64,000 nt of DNA. Source: Helichrysum umbraculigerum. Its lineage: Eukaryota; Streptophyta; Magnoliopsida; Asterales; Asteraceae. The notes below the pieces were generated by a model. The model saw only the letters and a list, made by a program, of their open reading frames with translations. It did no database searches and was not told where the DNA came from. The stretch is taken from NCBI GenBank assembly GCA_949592205.1, contig CATIUR010000011.1:4278001-4342000 (forward strand), in the 5' to 3' direction. The position numbers and the translations under genes are program-made. This document shows positions 53,823 through 63,903 of the stretch, piece after piece (the first letter of the stretch is position 1; the number at the start of each line of letters is the position of its first letter).

Positions 53823-54560
53823 CTAGCCCGCAGGAAATTGGCCGTCAGCATGAATTCCATTAGCCACACAAACAGTAACAACATTGTAAAACTGCTCGGC
53901 TAAACGTCTGTTGAACTCATTCTTCTGACCAACACGAATCCGATCATCATAGAGTTTTCTTAAATCTTTTTCATGAAAATTAATCAAACTCATCGGATCA
54001 TACAGTCTAAACGTTGCTTGCTTCAAATTCCATATACCTCCAACTTCTGGCCACGGTTCTGAATCTGGTACAAAAGTAATAACCGCTTCACCAGTCTGTG
54101 AATCAAGTTCCCATTTTACAAGTCTTCTCAAAAAATAATAAGGAACTGGTTCCAAAGGTATCTTAGTCAAACAGTTAGCAGGCGGATAGTAAATTTTAAC
54201 CATAGGCTTCCTGGTGACTGGATCAATCTTCTTTTTCCACGTATACCGAGTGCCCAACGTCGGTTTCAATTTAGAATATGTCTTCGATAACACTTCTCGA
54301 CGTAAATTCCTCTGAATAAACTCGGCATAATCATTCTCGAACGGATTAATCAATTTAAGCTGAGCTAATCGATTAATCTCTCCTTTTGGCAACGTACTTA
54401 ATCTATCAAAACGCATTCTAAAGTACTGAACTCCATCTTCTCTCTTAATCATAAAAAGATTCCTCTGACACTTCCAGCTTTTAATAACTCCGGTATAATT
54501 TCGACTAACCCGGTACACTTGACATTTAACTGGAATAGGAACTGGATTTCGTCCCTTAGG
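53823..54560 (-). CDS. Extra gene of element 2, C-terminal part after an in-frame TAG
   Basis: This frame is exactly in phase with the 650-codon frame upstream. The two are separated only by the TAG at 54561-54563. After about 14 basic/proline residues it encodes VYRVSRNYTGVIKSWKC, EDGVQYFRMR, STLPKGEINRLAQLKLINPF and a C-terminal FHEKDLRKLYDDRI. These match exon 6 of the element 1 gene position by position (GIIGWYYDF, FDGVQYFEKK, SSLPRYEIRDLARLDMI, LSKEDLIMLYKNKI). The function is unknown and no catalytic signature was recognised. It would be made only by readthrough of the TAG, or it is the tail of a gene recently broken by one mutation. Confidence 0.75.
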   Translation of the reverse strand, partial: PKGRNPVPIPVKCQVYRVSRNYTGVIKSWKCQRNLFMIKREDGVQYFRMRFDRLSTLPKGEINRLAQLKLINPFENDYAEFIQRNLRREVLSKTYSKLKPTLGTRYTWKKKIDPVTRKPMVKIYYPPANCLTKIPLEPVPYYFLRRLVKWELDSQTGEAVITFVPDSEPWPEVGGIWNLKQATFRLYDPMSLINFHEKDLRKLYDDRIRVGQKNEFNRRLAEQFYNVVTVCVANGIHADGQFPAG

Positions 54561-56513
54561 CTACCATTTATTATTTCTTTCTCTCTTTTCTTCAGCAGTT
54601 AATTTCTTCTTAGGAATATCAGAAGATTCAGTTTCAGGAACTGCTGAGTCCGGTGCCTGTGTCTTTGGAGCTGGAGTTGCAGCAGAACTAGATTCTCCAT
54701 GTTGAGCTTTAGCAGGTCTCTCATCTTCACTTGAATCAGATTCAATAATCGGTGCACCATCATAAGCTTCCCCAGATTGTGCATCATCATACGTTTCATC
54801 GGAATTCAACTGTTCTTCTTCAATCGAAACATCCTCATTCATTTCAAAAACATTCTCTGTTTCTTCCTCAGAGCCAACTCCACTGGCCATTCTCTGAATA
54901 AACGATAAGTCAGCGAATGAATAGTCAACAGCCAGCGGTCTCGGTTGCCCTGGAATATCATCAACACAAAAGTAATCCAAAACAGAAATATTTTCATTAA
55001 CATTTTCAAGTACAGGGTTGGGGTTTACAGACGCAGGTTCACTTGACTCTAAATTGGGTACCCCAGACCCATACTCCCCCGAGGCAAGTAACTTGCCTTC
55101 CAAAACATTAACTCTAAGCTTTGTTTCCTCAAGCTCCTTAGACTGAACCTCGATCAGTGCAGACTGCTCAGCAATCTTTTCATCTTGAGCCTCCAGCTTT
55201 TGCTTCATCTTCTGCATATCATCCAGCATCTTTTGCATAAAAGCTGGTGTCGGTTGAATCTCAAAAGCATCTTGAGGTGTCGGGTTAACAGGAGCTCTGG
55301 AAGAAGTAGATTGACGAGAACGACGACGACGACGAGGCTCAAAGTCTACATCCTCAGGATCATCACCGTCTCGAATACGTTTGCCAGTATTCTTTGGAAC
55401 ATACACACGCCCCTGTTTCAAACGACGCTGAATTCTTTTGTACCTCTGAGAAAACTGACGTCGAATTGTTTCCATCTGAGACGGGTGCGGGACCGCACCA
55501 TCAGAATCCGAAGGCGTTGGCCCGCCATCATCAGGTTGTTGAACAGGATTTTCTTCAGAATCAGATCCTTCAACTGTATGGTGAGAAGCTGAATCGTCCG
55601 AATCAACATGTCCAAATTGCTCAATATTCTCCAAAAGAGCATTCACATGCTCCCCCGCAGCTTGAACAGGAACGTGCACAAGCGGTTGCTGCGGTTGCTG
55701 TGGTGCCGGAACGTCCATATACTGAGGTTCCGGTGGCGCTACGTAATGCTCATCCACAATAGCACCAAATAAGGGAACATCCCTTGGTGCCTCAACCCCT
55801 TTCTCATACCCTGCACAAATGGTAAAGATCCGACTCATCATCGGTGAAATCTTTAGTTTCTGATCAATATCACCCTGTGCCTGAAGATCTGGATGATGTA
55901 GATTGATGTGCAACTGAATAAATCTCGGATATAATATCCATTTCTGATCACCGGCATTCGCATTATCAACCATAGCTTTGAATATAAAACCCGAGAAGTT
56001 GAACGGCTTGTTGTACACTAACGCTAACATGGCAGAAGCCAAACTTCGGCTCATACCATCCGTGCCACCTTTCCTGTTTCCCAAACAAACAATAATAACG
56101 TGCATCAGATATCGCCAAACACGTGTAAGATTTGCTTTGCGATACTGATCAGTGGGAATCCTGGGATATCCAATCCTTTGCATAACCCCTGCGACGAAAT
56201 TTGGATCAAAACTAACAGGCATATCTGGTTGATCGTTCAGCTGAAGAAGCTCCCTAATGCTCTGTTCAGTAATTGTGATCTCAGTGTTAAGAACTGTAGA
56301 GACCAGTCGTCGAACGTTGTTATCAGTAACAACATTTGCGTTTCTCCAGAAAGGGTTGATCAGATTTCCAAAAACCACAGTGTTATCTGAGATGGCGTGG
56401 AATACCCTTGAGCGTCTCAAAAATGCAATCATCTGACGATACGGTGCAGCTTTATCAGAAGTATCATCAAGATAAGCAGCAGTATTGTGACGCGCTTCGA
56501 AAACAAGAGCCAT
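54561..56513 (-). CDS. Extra gene of element 2, N-terminal 650 aa, unknown function
   Basis: One open frame starts at ATG 56513. Residues about 25-290 form a compact, conserved, partly helical region (FLRRSRVFHAISDN, LTRVWRYLMHVI, ALVYNKPFNFSGFIF, YPRFIQLHINLHHPDL) homologous to exon 1 of the element 1 gene. Then come a Pro/Gln and acidic stretch, a basic block (EPRRRRRSR, about 389) likely to be nuclear-targeting, a coiled coil (MQKMLDDMQKMKQKLEAQD, about 423-475) and an acidic/Ser-rich tail. It has no signal peptide and no clear transmembrane helix, so an envelope role is not supported. Position after pol equals that of env-like frames in some Sireviruses. An acceptor-like TTTCTTTTTGCAG ends 2 nt before the ATG. 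Composite proteomes contain relatives under unrelated automatic names, from memory. Confidence 0.85.
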   Translation of the reverse strand: MALVFEARHNTAAYLDDTSDKAAPYRQMIAFLRRSRVFHAISDNTVVFGNLINPFWRNANVVTDNNVRRLVSTVLNTEITITEQSIRELLQLNDQPDMPVSFDPNFVAGVMQRIGYPRIPTDQYRKANLTRVWRYLMHVIIVCLGNRKGGTDGMSRSLASAMLALVYNKPFNFSGFIFKAMVDNANAGDQKWILYPRFIQLHINLHHPDLQAQGDIDQKLKISPMMSRIFTICAGYEKGVEAPRDVPLFGAIVDEHYVAPPEPQYMDVPAPQQPQQPLVHVPVQAAGEHVNALLENIEQFGHVDSDDSASHHTVEGSDSEENPVQQPDDGGPTPSDSDGAVPHPSQMETIRRQFSQRYKRIQRRLKQGRVYVPKNTGKRIRDGDDPEDVDFEPRRRRRSRQSTSSRAPVNPTPQDAFEIQPTPAFMQKMLDDMQKMKQKLEAQDEKIAEQSALIEVQSKELEETKLRVNVLEGKLLASGEYGSGVPNLESSEPASVNPNPVLENVNENISVLDYFCVDDIPGQPRPLAVDYSFADLSFIQRMASGVGSEEETENVFEMNEDVSIEEEQLNSDETYDDAQSGEAYDGAPIIESDSSEDERPAKAQHGESSSAATPAPKTQAPDSAVPETESSDIPKKKLTAEEKRERNNKW

Positions 56514-59096
56514 AGCTGCAAAAAGAAATATAATATATATTCTCGAAAAGCGTTAGAATAAACAAAATATACCAAACTTGTCACAAACGAAAGGTTTCAT
56601 TGATATGTTAAATAAGTACATAGTTACAAATAAACATATCAAATCCTAAACCCTAAACCCTAAACTTAAACCTAGACCAAAGATCCTGATTAAATAAATA
56701 CAGCCAAAATTCAAGACAAAGTCAGGCTAAAATCCAAGACAGGGATGGTATCCCACCAGACCAGAAGGCCGAGATCCAGGATAATGAAGGAATTCTTCCA
56801 GACCAGAAAACCAAGATTCAGGACAAAAAGAGAATTCCACCGGATCATCAACCAACGGAGACAAAAATGGTCATTTCTAAGTGACCATAAACAAACTTTA
56901 AGGCGTATGACCACCAGAAAGCACAAAAAAATCCACGACCGGAAGAGGATCCTTCTAGCCGCGGACGGGCGAGTGGTGACACTCTTTGGGCAGAAGCAGT
57001 GAACACAGTCTTTCTGATTCAGCGAGGAACTGAAAGAAATCGCCCACCATTGCTGGACAGAATTTAACAGTCAGAAAAACGCAACATTTGGTTTGTAACA
57101 AAAATTGTCATTTTCCTGTAAGTAGCGACGTAGCTTATGACGTCGCATCTCAGATAGCGACGTAGTAATGGATGTCGCAGGAAATCAGAATAATAACAAA
57201 AGCGACGTAGACCGTGACGTCGCACAAAATTCGAGCGACGTTAAAGGGGACGTCGCATTTAGCTATTTATTGTGAATTTAATCACATTAATAAAAGTAGC
57301 GACGTAGTAAGGAACGTCGCGTAGGACGTCGCAGTAAAAGGCGACGTAGGGAAGGGCGACGTAGACAATTGATAATAAATAAACAATAGCGACGTAGGCC
57401 ACGACGTCGCAGCGTACGTCGCACCGACGAACAGTCGTTCCCAACCCAGAAAACCTAACTTTCGAATTTAGGGGTTTTCAAAACAAAACAAACCACAAGG
57501 TGCGGCTTTAAACGGTGATCACGAAAACATAATTTATACTATGTTTATCACACATTTACACAGGTAATTTGTCCCAAACCCGAAACCCTCCGCAACCGCT
57601 ATATATATATAACAATTAAACGAAATATACACGGTGAAAAGAGGTAAAAATGGTACCTAAGTGTGCGGAATAACGAGTAGATCAAAGATATGTGAATGAA
57701 TCGGAATGAAAACGGCTACAGATCACAAAGATGCTCGAAAAAATGCTACGTCGCAAATCGCCAAATGGTACGTCGCAGGTGAATATTGAATAGTGTGACG
57801 TGTTACGTCGCGGTTGAGAATATATATAGTCTAACCCTATGTGCGACGTAGGCTGGGACGTCGCATGCGACGGCGAGTGGTACGTCGCATAGAGCAGTCA
57901 GGATGTGATTTGAGTCGATTTTGTAATTTTTAAGAACCGTTTACTCGTTAGTTTAGCAAATAATATCCAAATGACTCATGACTTGGGAAAAATAACTTAG
58001 AATAAAAATAAAGCATAAAATGAAACAAGTAAACCAAAAATTCTTTTTGGTATTTTCTTTAATATCACAAAAAGTAAAAATATGACAAAATAAAATTATT
58101 AACACTCTATTTTTGGTGACGGAATTGTTTTGTCTGATTAGGGATCATATCAGAATAACATGCAATTATTAGGAATAGTAAGTGTTATTTCGATCATCAG
58201 TATATTTGTCCACTTTAAATTTACGTGGCACATTTAAAACACCTATTATAAAAATTATTTCAAGACGATTATTGGTATTGTTTGTCCACCTAAACATGTT
58301 ACATCCGTATTTGAAAGCTAACCTTTATTGTTAGTATGAATATTAATTTTGTGAAACCTATTATATGATATACTAATAAACTTCAGTAAAACAAACACTG
58401 CATATTCACACAAGGTAGAGATTACAAGACCAAGATTATCTCGGCTTTCTCGTAACATACACTTGATATTTATAATTAGGAATACATCAAACCGACTATG
58501 AAGATACTAGTGGCTCCAGTTCTGTACATAGTACAACAGAGGGTCCCTTAGTATAAACATAACAAGTTTGAGACTATTTGCATAACTAATGGATTCAGGT
58601 CTGTACGTGAGTACAACAATAGTCACCATTAGTTAGGCGAATAATCATATTATTACTATATGCCAATTTTACATTTCATAATTATGACAGTGTATGGCAG
58701 TACTTTCATTTATCAATTAAGACATATGTCATACATCATATAACATTTTTCACAAAGTAATAAACAAGTTGAATTATTATTTCTTACTCACTCACAAACC
58801 GGTGTGTATCATGCCTACCAATACATCGTGTAATGAAGACAATTTAGATAGAAACTGTTTTAAGTGTGTCACATAAACCTACTGACACATCCAAGATAAA
58901 ACTTTAAAATTCCATTTTGTGCATGTCACCCGATGTACTATCATACCCCAAGTTGTTTACAGACACAACTTCAACGTCTATTTTAAAAATGTTGCAACCT
59001 CGCGTTTTCTTTAATACTAAAGAGTATAAAGAGTGGCTGTTGCCATTTTTTTTTTTTTTTTTTTTTTTTAAACTAAAAAAAAATCCAAGTCACAAA
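56514..59096 (-). other. Conserved non-coding block between pol and the extra gene (element 2)
   Basis: In element orientation it holds a 24-A tract right after pol (59069-59046), then the part aligning with element 1 (58890-58120), including two GTTGTAC...GTACAGA dyads (58617-58600 and 58540-58521). A dense array of GCGACGT/ACGTCGC motifs follows (57900-57120), many containing the bZIP-type core GACGTC, with a TATA run at 57613-57600. Then come a telomere-like CCCTAAA triplet (56665-56641) and the acceptor before the ATG. No coding frame is credible. Confidence 0.7.
56641..56665 (+). repeat. Telomere-type repeat (three CCTAAA units)
   Basis: CCTAAACCCTAAACCCTAAA is the plant telomere unit, here only about three units long. 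In element orientation it is a TTTAGGG telo-box about 130 bp upstream of the extra gene's start codon. Telo-boxes occur in many plant promoters and leaders, so it is more likely regulatory than a relic of a chromosome end. Confidence 0.6.
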
Positions 59097-62000
59097 TCAA
59101 TTCGTTGACTGAAAGAACCTTAAACCTATCAGATTGACCAGTTCAATAAAACGTGATCGCAAAAAGGCTTTTGTGAAAAGGTCCGCACACTGCTTAAGGG
59201 TCTCTATATGTACGACATCTATAAGGTGTTTCTCAAAGCAATCCCGTATGAAGTGAAACCTAAGTTCAATATGTTTGGTCTTAGAGTGCTGTACGGGATT
59301 GTGTGTTATAGATATAGCAGCTGTATTATCAATGTAAATAGGAGTCATAGAGAGATTGAACCCGTAATCACGCAGCTGATGCTGAATCCAGAGAACTTGA
59401 GAACAGCAACTTGCAGCAGCAACATACTCGGCTTCAGCTGTGGAAATAGCAACCGCAGTCTGCTTTTTGCACTGCCAAGAAACTAAGCGCGATCCAAGGA
59501 ACTGACATCCTCCAGTAGTTGACTTCATATCTACCTTGCAGCCACCAAGATCCGAATCCGAATAGGCAGTTAACTCGAAGTTTTTCTCGTTTGAATACCA
59601 TAGACCCAGAGATGGCCTAAAAGCGAGATATCCAAAAATGCGTTTTACTGCCTTCATATGAGACACCTTCGGATTTGCTTGAAATCGTGAGCAGAGTGAA
59701 ACGGCAAACACTATATCTGGTCTTGAGGCAGTCAGGTACATGAGAGAGCCTATCATTGAGCGATAGTCTTTCTCCTTGCAATCTTCATCGTCCTCATTAG
59801 GTCCAAGATTGTGTCTTGCTTCAATTGGAGTGCCGTAGTGTTTACAGTTGAGCAATTCATACCGCTTTAACATGTCAGTGACATATTTTGACTGGTGGAT
59901 ATAAATTCCATTGTCAGATTGCTCAACCTGTAGTCCCAGAAAGAACGTGAGTTCCCCCATAGCACTCATTTCAAACTCAGATTTTATCAGTCTTTCAAAA
60001 TCCTTGCACAACTGATCATTAGTTGATCCAAAAATTATGTCGTCCACATAGACCTGCACAAGTAACAAATCCGCTCCTTCCCTTTTGATGAAAAGCGTGC
60101 TATCAATCTGTCCTCTATCAAAACCATTCTTCAGCAAGTACTTGGCAAGTCGCTCATACCAAAGTCGAGGAGATTGATGAAGACCATACAAAGCTTTCTT
60201 CAGCTTACAAACTTGATTAGGATGCTTTGGATCTTCAAAACCAGGAGGCTGACACACATAAATCACTGCGTCGACATCTCCATATAGAAAGGCACACTTC
60301 ACGTCAAGTTGATACACACGGAATCCTTTAAAAGAAGCATAAGCTAGAAAAATTCTAATAGACTCCAAACGGGCGACAGGAGCGAAAACTTCATCATAGT
60401 CAATACCCTCTTGTTGACTATATCCTTGAACTACCAGACGGGCTTTATTTCGAATAACCGCCCCACGATCATCCATTTTGTTACGGTAAACCCAACGAGT
60501 ACCCGTCAAGTGAGCACCCTTGGGTAGAGGAACAATTTCCCAAACATTCATCTTGTTTATTTGTTGTAGTTCCTCCTGCATAGCCTCGACCCAAGATGGA
60601 TCTTTTAAGGCTTGATCAACCTTTTTAGGTTCAATTTGAGACAAATGACATGAATCGATATGTGCTATAAGTCCCAAAAGCTGCTGAGCTGAAGTCTGTT
60701 TTGCTTGTTGTCGTGTTTGAACAGATGCATGAGGATCACCAATGATATTATCAATGGGGTGATCCTTATGTATACGAGTTTCTGGTATGGCAGTTGGCAC
60801 AACATCCACACCTAGATTGTTCAAATATCCCTCAGTTTCAGGAGTAGCAGCAGACTCAGGAATGGCTAACTCTTCTTCTTCTCCTTCATCTTCAGGAGAA
60901 AATAAGTGAGAGTAGGCCATTGTTTCTTCCATTTCATCTTCTTCTTGAGGTTCCTCTAAAGGAGGCATGTTTGGATCATATGGAAGCTTCTTTGTGTAGT
61001 TATAAACTATTTTAGAAGGAGCAACCGAAGATGGTGGAGTAGGAGATGGTGTAGGTGTAGATGGTGGTGATTTGGTGGTTGTTTGTGATGGTGTAGGTGT
61101 TGTTTGTGAAGGTGTAGGTTTAGTTGGTGGAGGTGCGGGTGTTGCATTGGGAGATGGGTCGGATGGTTTATTAACTGGTGTATCTTGAGTAAGATCAAGT
61201 TCATGAAGTATAGAAACCAATTCTTCCGTATAATCTTCTTCCGGAATATTGAAAGAATTGAAGAGGTTTCCATAGTTGAAAAACCAATCCGGACCCGTTC
61301 CTTGAGGAGGTTCCGTATACCTTAAACATTTCACTTCAAAATGTTCCTCAATCTGATTCGTTGATTTGTTAAAGACTCTTTTGTTCAGAGAGTTGACTGA
61401 ATATCCAAGAAAAATCCCTTCAACAGCTTTATCACCAAACTTAGAGACTTTATCTTTTGTAATCATGATCATGCATGGACACCCAAATGGTTCTAGGAAC
61501 TGCAGATTTGGCTTACGGTTATTGAAAAGTTCATAACACGTTTTGTTCTTTTTCTTAACCGTGAGTACTCTGTTGAGAACATAACAGGCAGTATTAACTG
61601 CCTCAGCCCAGAAGATGATTGGTAACTTGGAGTCAGCTAACATAGTCCGAGCTGTCTCGATGATTGTCCTGTTCTTCCTTTCTGCAACTCCATTCTGTTG
61701 TGGAGTCCTCGGAGCACTAAATTGATGCTCAATACCTCTTGTAGCACAAAACAATTCGAGAGTTGAGTTCTTGAATTCAGTTCCATTGTCGCTTCGTATC
61801 CTTTTCACCTTCAAGTTGCACAGATTTGCTAACTTGTCCAACAAATACACCAGAATCTCAGGAGTTTCCCCCTTTGTGGTCAAAAAGTAAACCCACGAAA
61901 ACCTTGAGTAGTCATCAGTAACTACCAAGCAGTAAGACCGACCACCAATGCTCTTTGTAGAGACTGGACCGAAATGATCCATATGCAGTAGTTCCAATGG

Positions 62001-62624
62001 AGCATTTATGGAATTCACCTGCTTAGACTTATGGGACTTCTTACGTAACTTTCCTTTTTGGCAAGAGATACAGTCATCCTTTAGAGCAAATGACTGTTTT
62101 GGAACTCCTAGCACAAGGTCATTTTTAGTCAAGAAATTCATTTTTCGGAAATGAATGTGTCCCATTCGTCTGTGCCAAAGCAGTGAATCCGTTTCAGAAG
62201 CCTTAGACAAGAGACACGTATACTCGTTCGAGGTCTCAACAGTTCTCATGTTCAGAATGTATGTGTCATTCTTTCTTGGTGCTCTCAGTAACACCCATTC
62301 TTCCGGAATGACATACCCAGGCTTCAGTATCACACACTCTGTCTTTGTGAACGCGGTGGTATAATCCTTATCATAGACCTGTGAAACACTTAGCAAGTTG
62401 TGCGTAAGCTGTTCCACGTAGTTCACATTTTCAAAACTAACATTGCCGTTAGTTAGCGTTCCTCTTCCAGAAATGGTTCCTCCAGTATCTCCAGCAAAGG
62501 CAACATATCCTCCTGCGTATGGTTTAATATCCACAAGAAGAGATACATCGCCTGTCATATGTCGCGAGCAGCCGCTATCCAAATACCATTCACTATCTTT
62601 AATACGTTCTGACTGCTGCAACAC
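59097..62624 (-). CDS. pol: Pol polyprotein of element 2
   Basis: 1175 codons, open throughout. Protease DSG at residues 16-18; GAG-pre-integrase WHRRMGHIHFRKM; integrase with HMDHFGPV, RSDNGTEF and NGVAERKN; a Pro/Thr-rich linker (TPAPPPTKPTPSQTTPTP) not present in element 1; RT with KARLVVQGYSQQEGIDYDEV and YVDD at 859-862; RNase H with YSDSD, TAEAEY and IDNTA. Ty1/copia order. In contrast to element 1 it lies in the same frame as gag, separated by one TAA (62640-62642). The frame has no ATG near its start. All catalytic residues seem retained, so the enzyme could act for this gag-damaged copy or others. Confidence 0.94.
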   Translation of the reverse strand: MLQQSERIKDSEWYLDSGCSRHMTGDVSLLVDIKPYAGGYVAFAGDTGGTISGRGTLTNGNVSFENVNYVEQLTHNLLSVSQVYDKDYTTAFTKTECVILKPGYVIPEEWVLLRAPRKNDTYILNMRTVETSNEYTCLLSKASETDSLLWHRRMGHIHFRKMNFLTKNDLVLGVPKQSFALKDDCISCQKGKLRKKSHKSKQVNSINAPLELLHMDHFGPVSTKSIGGRSYCLVVTDDYSRFSWVYFLTTKGETPEILVYLLDKLANLCNLKVKRIRSDNGTEFKNSTLELFCATRGIEHQFSAPRTPQQNGVAERKNRTIIETARTMLADSKLPIIFWAEAVNTACYVLNRVLTVKKKNKTCYELFNNRKPNLQFLEPFGCPCMIMITKDKVSKFGDKAVEGIFLGYSVNSLNKRVFNKSTNQIEEHFEVKCLRYTEPPQGTGPDWFFNYGNLFNSFNIPEEDYTEELVSILHELDLTQDTPVNKPSDPSPNATPAPPPTKPTPSQTTPTPSQTTTKSPPSTPTPSPTPPSSVAPSKIVYNYTKKLPYDPNMPPLEEPQEEDEMEETMAYSHLFSPEDEGEEEELAIPESAATPETEGYLNNLGVDVVPTAIPETRIHKDHPIDNIIGDPHASVQTRQQAKQTSAQQLLGLIAHIDSCHLSQIEPKKVDQALKDPSWVEAMQEELQQINKMNVWEIVPLPKGAHLTGTRWVYRNKMDDRGAVIRNKARLVVQGYSQQEGIDYDEVFAPVARLESIRIFLAYASFKGFRVYQLDVKCAFLYGDVDAVIYVCQPPGFEDPKHPNQVCKLKKALYGLHQSPRLWYERLAKYLLKNGFDRGQIDSTLFIKREGADLLLVQVYVDDIIFGSTNDQLCKDFERLIKSEFEMSAMGELTFFLGLQVEQSDNGIYIHQSKYVTDMLKRYELLNCKHYGTPIEARHNLGPNEDDEDCKEKDYRSMIGSLMYLTASRPDIVFAVSLCSRFQANPKVSHMKAVKRIFGYLAFRPSLGLWYSNEKNFELTAYSDSDLGGCKVDMKSTTGGCQFLGSRLVSWQCKKQTAVAISTAEAEYVAAASCCSQVLWIQHQLRDYGFNLSMTPIYIDNTAAISITHNPVQHSKTKHIELRFHFIRDCFEKHLIDVVHIETLKQCADLFTKAFLRSRFIELVNLIGLRFFQSTN

Positions 62625-62669
62625 ACAAACGAAAGGAGATTAGTGAGAAACGGTGACCCAAGCCTTTAC
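62616..62669 (-). other. Possible 54-nt intron across the gag stop of element 2
   Basis: In element orientation a donor-like GTAAAGG at 62669 aligns with GTAATGG of element 1, and the acceptor-like TTTGTGTGTTGCAG ends at 62616. Both cuts are between codons and would remove the TAA. A simple readthrough would also work here, unlike in element 1. Confidence 0.33.
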
Positions 62670-63830
62670 AGACTTAGGTCGACCGTGGTCATCAACAATA
62701 AGCACGTAAGATAGGATTTTATCTTTAAACAAATTAGAATTTTTATCTGATGTGTTATTGTTGACGACTGAAGAGTCAACATCAGACTCTTTTTGTTTCT
62801 AAACTTTAGAAGGTTCGGAATTGGTATTAGAAGTAATGTTGGGCTTTTGAATTGGCAAAGATTTTTGCTCAACATTACTTGGCTTCAATACAGGCTTGGG
62901 AGAGTTTGAGTAACGCCTAGGTGGAGATTTTGAAAAAGAATTTCTATAAACAGATGTCCTAGGCATCTCTCTCCCATAGCGCTGATTTGACAGCTTTGGG
63001 CATTCACGAAGTAAATGTCCTTGTTTCTTGCAGTAGAAACAAGAACGAGTCTCAACAAACGGCTGAGGCTGAGGAATTACCACAGGAGGTGGAGAAACAC
63101 TTCTAGAACATGAACATTGAGTACAAGTTTTAGAAAATGTTTGTTTTGGATGAGAGGTTGAAGTTGAAGGTTTATCATACGAAACATTTTCATTTACTAA
63201 TTTTCTTTGCAAAATCTTTACAGGTGACTGTAAAGTTTGTTGTTTCGAGTTTAAAACCTTGGCTTTTCCTTTATTTGGTTGAACCTTAATTTCAGGTTCA
63301 ACCTTTGAAATCACTTTTTCAGGTTTAACTTCAACTTTCTTAACCTCAGGATACTCCTGATCCGTAATGTCCTCAATCTCAACAATCTCCTTAAAACAAA
63401 TTGGAGATTCAGTATTTAGCTTAACACTCTCCTCAACACTAACATGAGATTCATTCACAGACTTAACAAACGTTGGCAAGGGGTACTCTGGCCGCTTGGT
63501 TTTCTCCTTTGCCGGTTTGTTGTGTTTGGTCTCTTTAGCATCTTTAGCTTTTATACCATAAAGCTTGGACCAATCAACTGGAATCTCTTCAAAGCCTTCC
63601 TTAACAGGCAGGGGACAGTGAGTAGTAGGAGGAGGGACTGAGTGGTATCCCAATCCCTCATTCTTTTTCCCACTAGTACCATGCTTGCTAAGAATTTCAT
63701 TAAAGACAACCGTTGAGGAATTTGAACCCAAGATTTTACTCTTATAATTCTCATACTCAATTTTTATATCTGTAAGTTCTTTCTTTAGTAGTTCAATTTC
63801 AACAAGATAGCTTTTAATGGAATCTTCTTA
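62640..63830 (-). pseudogene. gag: Gag of element 2, N-terminal half deleted
   Basis: The frame starts abruptly in heptad-rich sequence (SYLVEIELLKKELTDIKIEY near 63810), continues through a Lys/Pro/Ser-rich region and one zinc knuckle (CFYCKKQGHLLREC, about 63033-62990), and ends AWVTVSH at a TAA. An additional in-frame TAG is present at 62799-62801. Compared with element 1 gag, the first 550-600 residues, with the capsid-like domain and first knuckle, are missing, and the leader after the primer-binding site (63891) is only about 60 bp. This looks like one internal deletion, which makes the copy dependent on others for particles. Confidence 0.8.
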
Positions 63831-63890
63831 TAATTCCGCATCGGAAGTGTGGTGGGCCCATAACCCGCAGGTCCCAGGATCGAAACCTGG

Positions 63891-63901
63891 CTCTGATACC
63901 A
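63891..63901 (-). promoter_or_regulatory. Primer-binding site of element 2 (tRNA-iMet)
   Basis: In element orientation TGGTATCAGAG, with GCCAGG following, begins about 2 nt after the LTR end at 63904. It is a perfect match to the usual plant copia site. Confidence 0.88.
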
Positions 63902-63903
63902 GT

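Noticed and set aside
55185..55762. 135- and 122-codon plus-strand frames within the extra gene of element 2
   Set aside because: They are by-products of GC- and Arg/Asp-rich coding sequence on the other strand.
54561..56513. Envelope glycoprotein interpretation of the extra gene
   Set aside because: Position after pol fits, but there is no signal peptide, no convincing membrane anchor and no cleavage site; a basic nuclear-type block and coiled coil argue for an intracellular protein.
56641..56665. Interstitial telomere or chromosome-fusion scar
   Set aside because: Only about three units, inside a retroelement's regulatory block; a telo-box is the simpler reading.
57120..57900. CRISPR-like array from the regularly recurring GCGACGT words
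   Set aside because: Spacing is irregular, units are short and occur in both orientations, and this is a plant nuclear sequence.
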